From Dermanyssus gallinae (Eukaryota; Arthropoda; Arachnida; Mesostigmata; Dermanyssidae): a DNA stretch of 64,000 nt. This document shows positions 45,185 to 58,059 of this stretch, piece by piece. Where the stretch lies: NCBI GenBank assembly GCA_003439945.1, contig QVRM01002466.1, positions 533,501 to 597,500 of the forward strand, written 5' to 3'. A model generated the notes under the pieces. The model was given only the letters and a program-made list of their open reading frames with translations, was not told where the DNA came from and made no database searches. How positions within the stretch are numbered: the first letter of the stretch is position 1; each line of letters starts with the position of its first letter. The translations under genes and the position numbers were made by a program.

Positions 45185-47530
45185 TAAACACAATTGATAT
45201 TATCATTATTATTATTATTGCTAATGTAATTGTTGTTGTTTTCGTTATTTTCCTCTCTGCGCCACCATCGTTCGGTCACACTGGTATTTAGCTAAGGAAC
45301 GGATTTAAAACTAACCGATTTCAGATTTAATCCAAAAAAGATCCTGAATGCAAGGCAGTTTCTATGTAACTAGTTCTGTGTGATTGGTAGCTGACACGTC
45401 TGTTAAGACGCTTCACGACCTGCCTGGTATAATAGCAAAAACGTACAGACACGTGTAACCCTTCAAGCACCAACGGAACGGAGGGCGCATTGAGCCTGTA
45501 TACTACTACTACTACTACTAATCATTCACTACTATTCTGTCCTACAAGGGTGAGCTCAGGAATGTCGCCTAGCTAATGCCGCAGACCATATGTGTACGAC
45601 CGGGTACTGAAGACGTGCGCAGCATATAGGAAGCTTTGCATTGTGATACGAGGATGCTCCTACAGCAGAAAAAAGCGCTGGCTGTGTTGGCTTTTCTGGC
45701 TTTTCCGCCGTCTACCTGTCAGTATTTTGACACGGCAAGATACGCCCTTATTAGCAAGGAGATTAGCAAGGACCGGCCTTGCGACACAAGCCTTGCTCAC
45801 AATTAGTGGATAGCGCAACGCGGTAGGTCCCAAGTTCCGCGCATGTTAATAGCACTACAGATTTAGTAATCTTAGTAGTTAGAGTAGAGGCACATACGCA
45901 ATGATGATGATGATGATGCTGATATGACTCCATATGGAACTCTATTTTAGGTGTCGAAACGCATTCTCTAAAACTAGACCTTTTTCTTGTGTATTCGTTC
46001 TTAAGAAGACAGAGAAGAGATGTTGCTGCGCAAATTACGACCAGGAGTCGTTTGACTTTATAAGCGAGTTCGTAGATACGAAATAGAGTATCGTAGAAAT
46101 AGGGAAGTCGTAACAGCATGCGTGTACAGCATCCGAATGAAAACGACGAGATAGTTAAAAGAATAACTGGAAAGTGTCACTACTCGATGACGCAGAATGC
46201 TCTAGATCTTAAATTTTAAGGACGTTATATATGTTATATAAATACCACTGGCTACGAGCCATTGTGTCTCAATCGGCTGGTAGCTTCAAGATGAGCAAAT
46301 GAAAAGATTTTCACACTTTTTGAAGAACACATGAGGAAAGATCCACACTTAAGGATGACAAAACAAACATACAATCAAAAATCTTATAACGCACCTGAGA
46401 CAAACTATTCAGCCCCGCGCGCATACTTCTAAATTAGGTAATTTTTCAAACGATTGGCGGCCGTCCCCGGGATAGAAAGCGGGCTCATTGTTCTTTAATG
46501 AAAAAGCACAGCTGACCGAAGCGCGGCGCAAAGAAGAACGACAACAATGGTGGTAATGATGACAATGAGTAAGGCCATTACGTTAAGAGTTAAGGTCTTT
46601 AACAGCAACCAAAACGTTTCGACTGTCCGATTGTTGACTGTTCCTTTGTTTCAGTGGCGACGAAACCTACTTCAAGTGCTCTGCGGTGAATTTTACGTAA
46701 ATAGGCCCATAGTTCTTACCGCTTTAGTGATCAGTGTGTGCGTAGTCCGGTGTTTGCTAGCTAGTCTTTTTATGCCAGCTATTGCCTTAGTAAAAGCTGC
46801 AGGTTCCTCTCGTCTACACAACAAGGCGAAGGGGCTTCTCTCGCTCGGGATTAGTAGGCGCGCGAGGTTCCTGCTTGGCCTAGAGAGTGTAAATAGCTTT
46901 CGTCTAAAGGAGGCGAAAAAATCTAGTGTCCTCGTTCTGAGGATCCAAAGCTTCAGCTGGGCGTGTTCCTTCTTCAGGCTTTGCTACGTGTAGGGGCGGT
47001 TGTTTTTTAGCCTGTCTCGTATGGAGGCTCGCTTGTCAGTTCTGCAAGCGAGCATTACGCCAATTGAGTTCTGACTAGGGTGCGCATGCTTTGTAAAGCC
47101 TGCTAGCGAGTTCCTCGTCACTGGACTCTTGGTTAGCAGGACTCTTGTGCCGGACAGCGGCCATATAGCAGCGTGGGGACAGACGTAAGAAGCTAGGTGA
47201 GGGGTGGGAAGAAATAAGGATGGGGAGCCACCTTTCACGCGCTAGCCCCTGAGTCCGCGCTCGAAAGTTTCCTTCAGTTAGTTTATGTGAGGGTATCACC
47301 AGCACTTGGCATTCTGTCGAATAGAGCGTTAGTTGTCGTTTTGCAACGTTTAGATGTTCGTATACGCTATCAGGGGGTCGCGCGTGGCGATTCTCGAGTT
47401 GCTGCATGTGGCGGTGTTTGAAATAATTGTACTTGGCGGCGGGTTGAATTACTATACATCGCGCCAATTCGAATTTGCACTTAACAGCGTTCGGAGGGTT
47501 GCACCTGGTGACGTTCAAATTGCCAGACTG

Positions 47531-47533
<3 letters not shown>
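45185..47533. other. no gene seen
   Basis: Only short frames and small ACT, GAT and GTT runs (about 45511-45530, 45901-45918, 45228-45240). The frames 46547-46993 and 47075-47533 show no domain. Confidence 0.45.

Positions 47534-47575
<42 letters not shown>
47534..47575. repeat. (AT)n microsatellite
   Basis: About 42 bases of AT. Confidence 0.95.
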
Positions 47576-47578
<3 letters not shown>

Positions 47579-47646
47579 TATGTTTTACAAAGCTGGCCAT
47601 GCGAGTGGAGAGACGCAAGACTAAACAAAGAAACTTATACATGACC

Positions 47647-47910
47647 TTAGGTCCTAGCTTGAGGGAAATGAAAGGCATGGCCTACAATTTCACGTAGGCT
47701 CTGACACATTACAAGTGCCTTCATGAGATCCATCATAGCATTGACAGAGTGATAAATACTATAGGCACATCGGTGTTTCATCTGGAATGGGTGTTGTGTG
47801 GGCCACGAATGTTTTGACAGGCAGAGCCCGACAAAGCCCTGCGCAGTAGCCCATAGCATGGCCCCGCGACAGGAAGCCTTTTCATGACTTCGACGTAAGA
47901 GGCTTAACAT
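47647..47910 (-). pseudogene. possible LINE RT fragment
   Basis: The frame contains HPFQMKHRCAYSIYHSVNAM and MDLMKALVMC. This resembles the Q.GF..GRST.DA...L block of non-LTR reverse transcriptases, followed by IVGHAFHF where DF..AF would be expected. There is no catalytic DD box, and the downstream DNA is AT repeat. The match is weak. Confidence 0.35.
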
Positions 47911-48301
47911 GTCTCGAAAAATCAGCAGGGCGGAAGGACGTGTGTTTTAATTGGTAGCGAGTTAGGTCTACTCTGTGCGTCTGACGTGTTGCCCACTGAA
48001 TTTACAAGTTTTAAGACCTCCGAGCAACTGTGGTAACTATTACTTTAGGAATTTTCTAGGCATAACTTAGTCCGCTTGTTTCGAGTGTTCGCTGGTAGGA
48101 TGGTCTTAGTTTTAGCCCGGTTATAGCATACATAGAATCAAACAGGTTTGTAACAGCAAGATAGTGCCCAGCCACGCGCAACAGAAGGAAAAGCGAATAG
48201 AACATCGCCAAAATAGGACCCCCAGGCTGGCCTGTTGTTTAGGATAACCCTGACATCGTCTCACTATTTCGAATGTTAAACTATCACACATCAACTTCCC
48301 T

Positions 48302-48339
<38 letters not shown>

Positions 48340-50170
48340 GCACATATATTCTTGAAATAGGGTGCACACACATATGCTCTATAAATAGGCCGACATCTTT
48401 CAAGTTCAAGGAAAGAGCTAAGCGCCTCTTCCCTTTTTGCAATCAGCTCCCTCCGTAAACGGAAGGCCAGTAGCGCCAAACCCAACGTGGAGCGTTACTG
48501 AACGAAAAACGACGTAATGATTGTAAACGTTTATCCTGAAGAGGAAAGCTCTGTGCGGGCATACTGGCAAGCTTTTCGTGCAATTTACGGTCGCCATAGC
48601 CGGCCTTATAAGAATAAAACGTTCGTAAACTGCGAAAGTTTTACAGGACAGTTTTAGTGCGTGATATGTTAGCCCTGGAATACTATGGAGTGCCTGTTCG
48701 GCTGAAAATATCACCGCTGTGGAACAATGCCGCCAACGGTATGAAACAGTGTCTGAAAACATTGGTTCACCGCATCTGGGCAATCGAGAACACTCACGTA
48801 ATTCTCAGAGAGCCGCTACGCGTGCCATATATGATGCTAGTCTGCTACGGTCTCTGGCCTAAAAGGATCATTAAACCTTATAGTTTTACTCCATTTGCTG
48901 GACTTGACGATCTCGCGATTTAGCGCCATAACGACGTTAGTTTGACACAAGTCACGTCCATTGCAGGAAAAAGCAAATTGCCGGCCAGAAGGGTTTACGT
49001 ACAAAGTGTGGGGGCCAGCGAACGAAACGGCTCGCTGCCGTGCTCTCGTTAGAGAGGCGAAACGAACTAAACAAAATAGGTTTACTTACATGCCCTACAA
49101 ATTGTCGTGAAACCGTGTATACTTCAAGCGTTTAACTGCGTTACGTATTTCAGCGCTCAAATGGCGCTCTCGGCCATACGAGCCGTTTTGTACAGGGGTT
49201 GCTCCGTTTTAGCATATAACCATGTTTTGGGACAAGGGCGTATGTCTGCAAAGCAGGACTTATTGGAATCCGTTGGACGACTATGGGCCGTGAATGAGCT
49301 AGCGTCTCGATATGTTATCGCAGGCTTTAGTGGCGCTGTTAAGGAGGTGTTCAAACATTTCGATAGGAGCCTTTTGACAAGGGCGGTTCAGATTTCTATT
49401 TAAAAAAATTGATCAACGCGAGCGGAGGTTCTATTAAACAAAAATGTTCCGCAGGGGCTCCCCTTTGGACTTACGCAAAACATGCATTTATAACTCTGCT
49501 TCAATTTCTGTGCGGGCACCAAAAGAAACAAACAAGAGACAACATGTAATAAATCTCCACAATAATAATAAAAGAGACAACCAATATATATATATATATA
49601 TATATATATGCAAGCATGCATATACACACATTGAGTAAACTCAATTACTGCAAGTTCTAAAAATGAGAATGAATTGCCTGCTCTTTAATACCTCCGAAGC
49701 CGGAAATTATATTCTGCTGTTGTGCTGCGAGGCCTCACGTAGTCTACACGAACTAGGCCTCGCCTAATGCAAGCCGTCAAGATAAATCTCGACAGGTATA
49801 TCGTACGCAATAACGAACACATCCGCTTTCAATTAAACTGGACGAAGTACTTCTGGAGAATCTCGGGAGAGAACATCTGAAGTAAATTTCAACAAAACCG
49901 GTGCAAATTAACTCTGGTTCCAGCAAAATGATGTCACAAGCCACACAGGCGGCGAGATTCAATTATCTCGCCATTTGATGCCGTTAGACTTCTCATCTAG
50001 AGTTTTTGTAAAGAGAAAGTTTGCGCTTATGATCCCACGACTATTAGCGAACTACAGGCCAATATTAAAGCATGTATAAATGATTGAGTCCGATTTATGT
50101 GAAAAGTTGCTTAAAAATTAGCCACGCCGTACACAGCTTGTAAAAACCTTATATATATATATATATATAT

Positions 50171-50205
<35 letters not shown>

Positions 50206-50357
50206 TAGGTAACACGGTGCTAAGAAGATGGAAAGACAAATAAATCATATTTATTGGATGTTCCAGTGCTGCGTACACGGGCTTTCAGCCTTACGAACTA
50301 CACGACTATAATGTTGTAATACACACAAGATACTGATAAATAAAACGCACTTAAAAA

Positions 50358-50401
<44 letters not shown>

Positions 50402-50729
50402 TAAATTCATTTGCATTGAAAGATATATATTATTTTAATATTTTCAACGCGCTAACGTTAGCCTTCTGCCAAGCGTTCCCTTACGATACTTGGCCTGTCA
50501 TAGTCAACCACTGGAAGGAGCACTAAACGAATAGATGAGCTGTCGGTAGAACAGCCGCTGTTTTGACAGTCGTCGATCTATGAAAATCGTTCTCTGTCAC
50601 GAACCCTCTCTCGCTCTCTCCATACACATACATAACCTATCTACAAACGGTATCTACAATTGCAACGTAGTTAATTAAATTTGCCTACGGAAATGTCGAC
50701 ACACTTTAAAACAACCATAAAAAAAGTAT
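47911..50729. other. no firm gene; several (AT)n tracts
   Basis: AT tracts lie at about 48305-48338, 49585-49609, 50150-50202 and 50363-50397. The frames 48657-48923 and 49107-49403 on plus are of moderate length. The latter contains AQMALSAIRAVLYRGCSVLA, faintly reminiscent of LINE RT thumb sequence, but too weak to call. Confidence 0.4.
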
Positions 50730-50753
50730 ATACATATATATATATATATTTGT

Positions 50754-50804
<51 letters not shown>

Positions 50805-50812
50805 CATATGTG
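50730..50812. repeat. (AT)n tract with TGTACA interruption
   Basis: About 80 bases of AT containing TTTGTACACAT near 50749. It is related in pattern to 51477-51726. Confidence 0.9.
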
Positions 50813-50993
50813 TACAGTAAAAGAGAGAAATACTTAAACTCCCGCCGCTCTCGATTTTCGCGCGAGCCTATGACGGGAGTGCCCGCCAGCCCGAATAGAC
50901 AGGCCAGCAGATCCCCCACCCTCCCCCCTATCGAGGTTCGGAATGGAGGTACCACACTACTCCACCGTACCGACTAGACACCAGAATATTACG

Positions 50994-51018
50994 CCCCCCC
51001 CCCCCCCCCCCCCCCCCC
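50994..51018. repeat. C25 homopolymer
   Basis: Twenty-five consecutive C. Length is likely polymorphic or uncertain. The flanking 51040-51260 is GC-rich with CCCGGGTATAGCCCGGGG and no recognised gene. Confidence 0.9.
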
Positions 51019-51476
51019 GAAGGGGAGTTTGACCCACCCCAGTGCAGGGTTACACCGCAAAAACGGTGCCAGAAGGTCCTCTCGACCGGTGGTCTGCGTT
51101 CATGTGGCCACTTCTCACTCATTTTGCCTATTAAGCCAAGGCAGCAGGCGTCCCGGACGGTACCCCGGGTATAGCCCGGGGCATTAACCGTCCGGCCCGG
51201 GGGTCCTCGTGCAGCACGGTCCCCCCGTATTTTTGGCAGTAGCCTTAACAGCCCTCGAATGGGCCACGACAGGATGACAATATAAATTCGTTGCCAACCA
51301 ATCACTATCATATGCCTTGCCCCCCGGTTAGTTGTTAAAACACGGGAGTGTTACTATTGGGAGTTTGTACCGTCTGACTAACTTACATAGTGGCTCGTGA
51401 AGGTCACCGCAGCGCGCGGAAGTCGCGCACCAGCAGACCAAGCCGGTAAGAAAGTCGTAGGTACTCCCGGTACAAA

Positions 51477-51514
51477 TATATATATATATATATACATACA
51501 TATATATATATATT

Positions 51515-51578
<64 letters not shown>

Positions 51579-51630
51579 CATATATATATATATATACATA
51601 CATATATATATATATATATACATATATATT

Positions 51631-51680
<50 letters not shown>

Positions 51681-51726
51681 CATATATATATATACATATA
51701 TATTTGTACATATATATATATATATA
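51477..51726. repeat. 250-bp compound AT array
   Basis: AT repeat is punctuated by TTTGTACA at 51513, 51629 and 51703 and by CATACA interruptions between them, giving a higher-order pattern. All long Tyr/Ile frames here are artefacts of the repeat. Confidence 0.95.
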
Positions 51727-51851
51727 CTTCGATTTGTCTGGGTCTCGTCGAGAAACCATGAGATGATTCTCGTTCAGCAGACCTCTGCTTGCTATCTAAC
51801 GACGTGCATTTAGATATATTTCGGCGATGAGCAAGTAATGTCGACGACAAT

Positions 51852-51994
51852 TACAACAACAACGACGACGACAAAAAACAACAACAACAACAACCACAAT
51901 CACACAACAACAACCACAAGCACAACAACCACCAGCACAACAACAACCACCAGCACAACAACAACCACCAGCACAACAACAACCACAAGCACAA

Positions 51995-52026
<32 letters not shown>

Positions 52027-52065
52027 ACAACAACAAAAACAACAACAACGACAACAACAACACGA
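51852..52065. repeat. imperfect (CAA)n tract
   Basis: About 210 bases of CAA with CCA, CAG and CGA variants. It includes three or four tandem AACAACCACCAGCACAAC units near 51920-51990. Confidence 0.95.
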
Positions 52066-53980
52066 AACGGTTGACGAGATGCATAACGATACTGTATTCT
52101 CCTCACGTGTCGACGCGTGTCGGACGACAGGCTGTCTGTCATCCATCATCTAACATCATCGATACAGTCAATCTACGGCTGTATATTCCAACAACGTGTG
52201 GCGTCATGGGAGCCAGCAGAAGAGCCACCACTTGCGTGGGTCCTCGGTGGGCCTCGAGTGGTCAGCGGTTGATGTGTCAGTCAACCCACTAATCTGTCGG
52301 TGGTGCATCGAATTCATGGACATCGAGTAAGAGTAGTATATATATGATGGTTATGGTGATGATGATGATGATGACGATGTTGGTGGTATATCGACAAAGT
52401 TGCTAATGACGCCGATACATCAAGTCAGGTTGTATTGCTTCTAAAAGGAAGCGTGCATGAGAGAGAGAAATATATATATTATATATATATATATATATAT
52501 AAAGAGAGAGGGAGGAAGAGAGAGAGCGTACCCAAAAAGCAATGAAAGGGCGCATGGAGGAGCAACTTTAGCCCGAAGCTGGACAGCAAGAGAATGGGCG
52601 TAGGCGCCGTAGAAGCATTACCTAAGGCTCTGGCAAAACCGGAACCGACAAAGCCACTCAAAGCTCGATCTAGGCAAAACCGAGTCCACCTTTTCGGCTC
52701 GAAGCACACTAACCCAGCGTGTAAACCCGTCGGACAGTACTTACGCTTGGTGTTTATAGATATTCGATCAGACTCTATACACACCTATTTATCGATCTAT
52801 ACTTACAGACACACAAAATACATGTGTCTGTGTGTTTGTATTCATCATCCCGGTGTGTGCATGAATCTCTGCTTAAACGGCCGAACAACGCAAGAAGTGC
52901 AATTGCTACAAACAACAAAAACAGCAGCAGCATCATATCGACCTAGTGTATCGGACGTGGTCTACAGCGCAAGCTGAAATGGTCGGACATGGCTCGTTTC
53001 ATGTCCGTCGTAACACAGAATAGCACTTAACAAACGCGTCTCGAATGTAGAGTGCTTTCTCTTTCGCGATTTCTTTAGAACGAAGCTTGCGTCACTCACA
53101 AATTCTGATCCGCTTTGCAATCACATTCGATGTGCTAGAGAAAACTGCTTCAGTTGAGGCGGTTGAAACTGAATTGTCGTGCCTTCAGTTTGTTTCAGTC
53201 GAATCGATTCACGAGGCAGGACCTAAACGGTAGATCTAATCCTAGGCACTGGCCAGCGCTCGATGCTATACCATTCAGCTGCTGTAACAACCTGTGCCTT
53301 TCGGGCAGAATATACTGTTCTGGATACAGCCAAGCTGTAAGATGAGGTCAGAGCCGTCTGTGTCACGACCTCTCGAAGAACCCAACTAGCTCTTACTACT
53401 ACTACTACCGTTCTTCATATCGACATTCAATACATTCAACTAGAGACTAAAAACGTCTCAAACAAAACCAATTATTTTAATTTGTGCTTTACACTGAAAT
53501 ACTATAGCAGGTGAATCATATGTGTTGTACGGGCCAGCCGATACCCGCGTTTCTGTTACGTATTCTTTTTGTGGTTGACTTGAATAAAGACTACGATAAA
53601 ACGTCGCGACAATCGATCCGGGACACAGGTTTGCCTGATAGAAACGTGTGTCAGCTACGTGTAATATTGTAAATCATAATAGGTCTCCAATTCCAACTCC
53701 CATTTGTAAATTAAAAAAAAAGCAATTAAGTCCAATGGCGTCCGACACAATGGAAAGTCCAGGCCGTCTTCGGCCAAGCTGATTCAGCGGGTAGGTCAGA
53801 GCCCTAACCTTTTGACGGGAGACTCGAGAGCATTTAAATTCCTGTGTTAAAGGCTGTCGTTCGACATTCAACGAGGAAATGCCGCATCTGTTCGAGGCAC
53901 ATCCTGAAATTAATCTAATCGGGGTTAGAGAATATGTGACTACACATTCAAGCGGACATAGTTCTTCACCTTAACGTCTT

Positions 53981-53982
<2 letters not shown>
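52066..53982. other. no gene seen
   Basis: (GAT)n near 52350-52375, AT and GA runs at about 52470-52525, and short frames. The frame 52594-52977 on plus (127 codons) shows no domain. TCAGCGGGTAGGTCAGAGCC near 53785 looks faintly tRNA-like but lacks box B. Confidence 0.45.
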
Positions 53983-54016
<34 letters not shown>

Positions 54017-54019
<3 letters not shown>

Positions 54020-54823
54020 GGTGTTGCAGAAATTTTTCATAATAGATATAGGAAATTGTAGAGCTCGTCAAAGCAAATATTTTTCCAATGGAACATGGTC
54101 TCTGAGAAGTCTTGTTTCGGAGTGAGAGTGATATTACGACAATTTGTGACACTAGTGTTTTTGCCCGACATAGGAGCATACAATGTGTTGTTACGAGATA
54201 ACCACCGCAGAAACTAAACACACTGTCGTGTTCGTGAGAAAATTCTGCTTCTTCCGTACGCATAATATATAAGACCGACCACCCATGTGTTCAAAGCTAG
54301 CATATTCAGCAAATGCATTACATGCACTTAATCTGGACATCCCATCAAAAAAAATTAATTACTCCCGAACCACAGCTCGCATTGCCATAAGTTTGGTACC
54401 CAAATTATCGTCATGAAATGCGCATTTGCTGAATGTGTTAGTTTCGAACGCTGTGGGTGGTCGTCGGGTTATTATTTTGAGGTAGTTGGTATGAAAGCTA
54501 ATAAAGAACTTAATTTTTTGCGAATTCCTTTCTAAGCGACCATGCCGCATCTTCTGACGGGCCTTATATGTTTTTCAAGAAAAGTATAATTTTCTCGCGA
54601 ATACGACAATATGCTTCGTTTCTGTAAAAGAGGACTGGTTGTATCGCAACAGCACATTTTGTGTTCCTATGTCGGGCAAAAACACCAGTGTCACAAATTG
54701 CAGTAATTTCACTCTCACTCCGAAACAAGACTTCTCAGATACCATGTTCCATTGAAAAAAATATTTGCTTTAACGAGCTCTACAATTCCCTATATTTATT
54801 ATAAAAAATTTCTGCAACACCCT
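54017..54823. mobile_element. 807-bp foldback MITE with about 190-bp TIRs
   Basis: Left arm: CAGGGTGTTGCAGAAATTTT, GTAGAGCTCGTCAAAGC, GAACATGGTCTCTGAGAAG, TTGTTTCGGAGTGAGAGTG, GTGTTTTTGCCCGACATAGG. The right arm repeats all of these blocks inverted, with about 90 percent agreement. Inner blocks (CGACCACCCA, TTCAGCAAATGC) are inverted as well, so the element can fold along most of its length. It follows TA at the end of an (AT)n tract (53983-54016). There is no transposase frame. The elements at 37544-37845 and 23664-25634 share internal and sub-terminal blocks. Confidence 0.9.
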
Positions 54824-55409
54824 ATAAATATTTATATAATCGTGCACTATAAACGAGCCAGTGGTACGGTTTGTTGGGGTCATGAGGTGGTTCGTGAGCA
54901 AGTATTCCGTCGACCGGGCGGTAATAACAATACCTACCGAGGTCTGGGTTTTGGATGCCGAAGTTTGCGTCTCGAACAGGAACCTGGCAAAAGCGCTGCA
55001 GGACAAGATCACCAAATATGACGTCGACTTCCTAAGAGCGGCGCTCCCCGCAAAAACCTCGCAGATTCGGATCCATCACTATCCCTATCAGTGGTGTATG
55101 GGACTCTGAATCTGCGAGTACGCTCTTGGGACTCGGCGTCACGAAGAGAAATCTTATGCATCTTACCGTCTTAACGCTACAAGGACACAGACAGCTGAAT
55201 CTTAACCTCACGTGACACTTTTTACCACACTTTTTATCAAGGCGAGCACTGCCGGGTGTCCCGAGTATTGTCAATAATTATTAAATCATCAAACTATATA
55301 TATATTTATATATAAATTTTTTTTTCTGCGTAACGTTGATGTGTACTGCTTTAAAGAGAGCTTGAAAGCAGTGTTTTGTAGCAAAATAGGCATTATGCTG
55401 CTGCTTTGT

Positions 55410-55445
<36 letters not shown>

Positions 55446-55552
55446 CCACACAAATTCCATGTGTTCACGCATTTAGTGTCAATAATACCTAAGTACAAAC
55501 TTTTGGCTCGACGCCAGGACCTCATAAATGCAGTTACAAGGATTGTATAAAA

Positions 55553-55583
<31 letters not shown>

Positions 55584-55661
55584 TCTCGTAGCTTGCGCCG
55601 GGATTTAGCTATATTCGTATATTATATTGTTTGACATAATAGCTCAATGTTTTCTTTTATA
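54824..55661. other. no gene; AT tracts
   Basis: (AT)n at 55411-55442 and 55556-55582. The frames 54752-55021, 54861-55109 and 55032-55274 have no recognised domain. GTGTATGGGACTCTGAATC near 55094 is a faint echo of the SINE T-arm. Confidence 0.45.
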
Positions 55662-55775
55662 TTAGGACAAGAAAGTCTTTTCGGTTTGGCGCTATAAAGA
55701 AAACACATATATAGGAGACACGGGAGGTCTTATTTATTGATTGATATGTAAGTACTAAATTTTCTGTTTTATTCT

Positions 55776-55845
55776 TTCACATTGAACGACTTTTAAACAT
55801 TTCGACATTGAACGACTTTTAAACTTTCACATTTAACGACTTTTA
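55776..55845. repeat. three tandem units in the mariner 3' untranslated region
   Basis: AACGACTTTT occurs at 55785, 55811 and 55835 within repeated CATTGAACGACTTTTAAAC units of 24-26 bases. It lies between the transposase stop codon and the left TIR. Confidence 0.8.
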
Positions 55846-55857
55846 TTAATTTATATA

Positions 55858-56872
55858 TTATCCGCCGAAAGATACAACCTCTGCCCAACGATTTACAAGG
55901 TTTTCGATTCCTTTTCTGTAAAAGTCTGGGTTTTTAGTGGCAAAATATTCTTCCAGTCCAGAACGCACGTGTTCGATAGAAGTGAATTTTTTACCACTTA
56001 CATTTTTTTTGCATCGATCTGAATAGGTGGTAATCAGATGGTGCTAAGTCGGGGGAATACGGTGGATGTTCCAAAAATGCCCATTTTAGCTGGGAAATTT
56101 TCGAAAGGGTCTCCCTACTCACGTGGGGCTTTGCGTTGTCTTGGTGGAACAGGACACCTTTCCTTGAACTTAGTGCAGGGTACGACTGCGTTATTTTTTC
56201 GTGAACCTTTTCGAGTTGTTGACAGTACACGGCCGTATTTATCGTCTGGTTACGCGGTAAAAGCTCACAGTGCACTATTCCGCCCACATTCCACCAAATA
56301 CACAATAAAACCTTGTTTGCGTGTATGTCCTTTTTGGGCTGGGTGACGGAGGTGCCAGGTTCACTTGATCAGAACCTTTTCCTGACAGGAGAGTCGTAGA
56401 AGACCCATTTTTCATCGCAGGTCACAATACAATCGAAAAAAGGCAAATTTTGATACCTGCTGAGCAAAGAAGTGCAGACGCGCATGCGCGTCATCTTGTT
56501 GAAGTCGCTGGGCTCGTGAGGTACCCATTTGCACAGCCTGGAAGTTATTCCGAGGCGTTTTAAAGCTGTGCTAACAGCTTGTTGCGTAGTATGAAGCTCC
56601 TCGGCAAGTTCCACAGTAGTTATAGTAGGATTTTCCTGGATTTTCATTCGAAAAACCTCCTCACTGACAACACTTGGCCTTTCTGATCTAGGCTTATATT
56701 CGAGGTTAAAATTTCCCTTTCGGAATTTCTCAAACCACTGTTGGCACATTCTGTCTGTACAACAGGCATCTCCAAACGATTTTAACAACTTTTTATGAGC
56801 CTGCGTTGCACTCAGTCCATTTTTAAACTCATGGAGCAGAATCGCCCGAATTTGGCATTTTTCTACCTCCAT
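55858..56872 (-). pseudogene. mariner transposase, one stop and one frameshift
   Basis: The start ATG is at 56870-56872 and the ancestral stop at 55858-55860, giving about 338 codons as in other mariners. The DNA-binding part includes RAILLHEFKNG and QQWFEKFRKGNF (first helix-turn-helix, residues 8-55) and ITTVELAEELHTTQQAVS (second, 84-101). WVPHE is at 116-120 and the first catalytic Asp is D153 in TCDEKW. An in-frame TGA at 56369-56371 follows RKRF. The same frame then continues through LCIWWN, FHQDNAKPH (second Asp) and YSPDLAPSDYHLF (third Asp, 34 residues after the second, so DD34D). A frameshift in an A8 run near 56008-56015 displaces the last 45 or so codons (EEYFATKNPDFY, NRWAEVV). 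Confidence 0.9.
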
Positions 56873-57055
56873 TTTGCAGCACTTGTACGAACAAACGGCT
56901 GAACAGATTTCAAAACAATTGAGACCAGCAGATTCCCCGCTCTATTTCACATGAAAACAACAAAGAGTGAGCCAATGATCTATGCCTAGGCGCCGGGGCG
57001 GGCGCCGTGAAAGCCGCGCAAGCGCCAATCCGAAAAGACTTTTTTGTAGACCCAA

Positions 57056-58059
57056 TACGTTTAGATCAAACCAACTCAGAGTGTTGAAGAGATAATCGAC
57101 CTATAAGCGTCTATTCTGTGTTTTAGTTGGTCTGTTTCTAGAGAGATACCGAATGGAAGCCTCTGCTGATTACGAGCCCGCAGTCGATCTGCCTGTTGTT
57201 GCTCTGATGAATAGTCTTCGCTCTGCGAGGCCAGAAATTTAGGAAACGGCTTCAGCGGAATTACTTATCATAAACGGGAAATGCCTAAACGGCTGTGAGA
57301 ATCAATAGGCAGCTCTCCGCAGTGCCAGTCTGTACTAACAAGTTGTTCTCCTCCCAAAGCACAAACAACTGCAAATAAATGCAGTGGTGGGATGAGCTTT
57401 TGCAACGATAAGAGACAAAAGCGCGCTTAACCACTGTACATTAGTGTGTTAGGGGTGGCAATTTATTCGTCGCAAATGCACTGCACCTATAAATAAACAA
57501 TGTTCATTTACGACGGTGCCAATAAAAAAGATACCGAACGAACATAGTTAAATGTAAATTTGGTTCAACGATCAGGGTGACACAAATTAGCGATTTTTTG
57601 TTTTTTAACTGGCTGGCTATATTGGACTGCGCGTCAGAGATGCAGAGCGCACTTGTGGCGGTGCGGTAGCTCCATGTATTTGGATGATTATGTGTCTATG
57701 TATAGAAGTGTTCAGCATTGTTGATTTCAGCCTATTGAATCGTGAATCTGTAAGCCTGGGTGGACCGATGCAGACCGTATGTACATCATAGGCTTGTTCA
57801 ACGTTTAGATTTGTAATCTGTTGTATACTACATGCTACTTGTACGATTATTACACAATCTGCGTGTATTTGTTTGAAAGAGAGAGAGAGAGAGAGCGCGA
57901 GAGAGAAATAAAGATGAGAACGCCCCACCGAAAGAACGAGGGTTTCATTTAGCTTTGAATCGCATTGTTTTTGCAGCGTCAGCAAAGCCTAACACACAAT
58001 CTACTAATATCTGATACACACAGTACAACACAAGTCGTCTACACAATAAAAAGAAGATC
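57056..58059. other. no gene seen
   Basis: Short frames and a (GA)n run near 57878-57905. No domain is recognised in 57617-57985. Confidence 0.5.

Larger units (their letters stand above)
55662..57055. mobile_element. mariner transposon, 1,394 bp, nearly complete
   Basis: The left TIR at 55662-55692 starts TTAGGACAAGAAAGTCTTTT and reaches CGGTTTGGCGC. The right TIR at 57022-57055, reversed, starts TTGGGTCTACAAAAAAGTCT and reaches CGGATTGGCGC. TA lies on both outer sides (55660-55661 and 57056-57057), the expected target duplication. The length and single transposase reading frame are typical of mariner (about 1.3 kb). The TIRs differ at several positions, showing age. The element is non-autonomous because its transposase is broken. 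Confidence 0.9.

Noticed and set aside
49107..49403. Possible LINE RT thumb fragment (plus)
   Set aside because: The similarity around AIRAVLYRGCSVLA is too short and has no neighbouring RT block.
51328..51850. Several frames over 100 codons rich in Tyr and Ile
   Set aside because: They are translations of (AT)n repeat. The same applies to the frames at 25544-25787, 37802-38140, 38917-39314, 41929-42433, 47354-47678, 48121-48485, 50671-50977, 62392-62700 and 62979-63221.
52594..52977. 127-codon plus-strand frame
   Set aside because: Its composition is ordinary at first (Pro/Lys/Arg-rich) but turns into repeat-derived Tyr/Cys/His. No domain is recognised.
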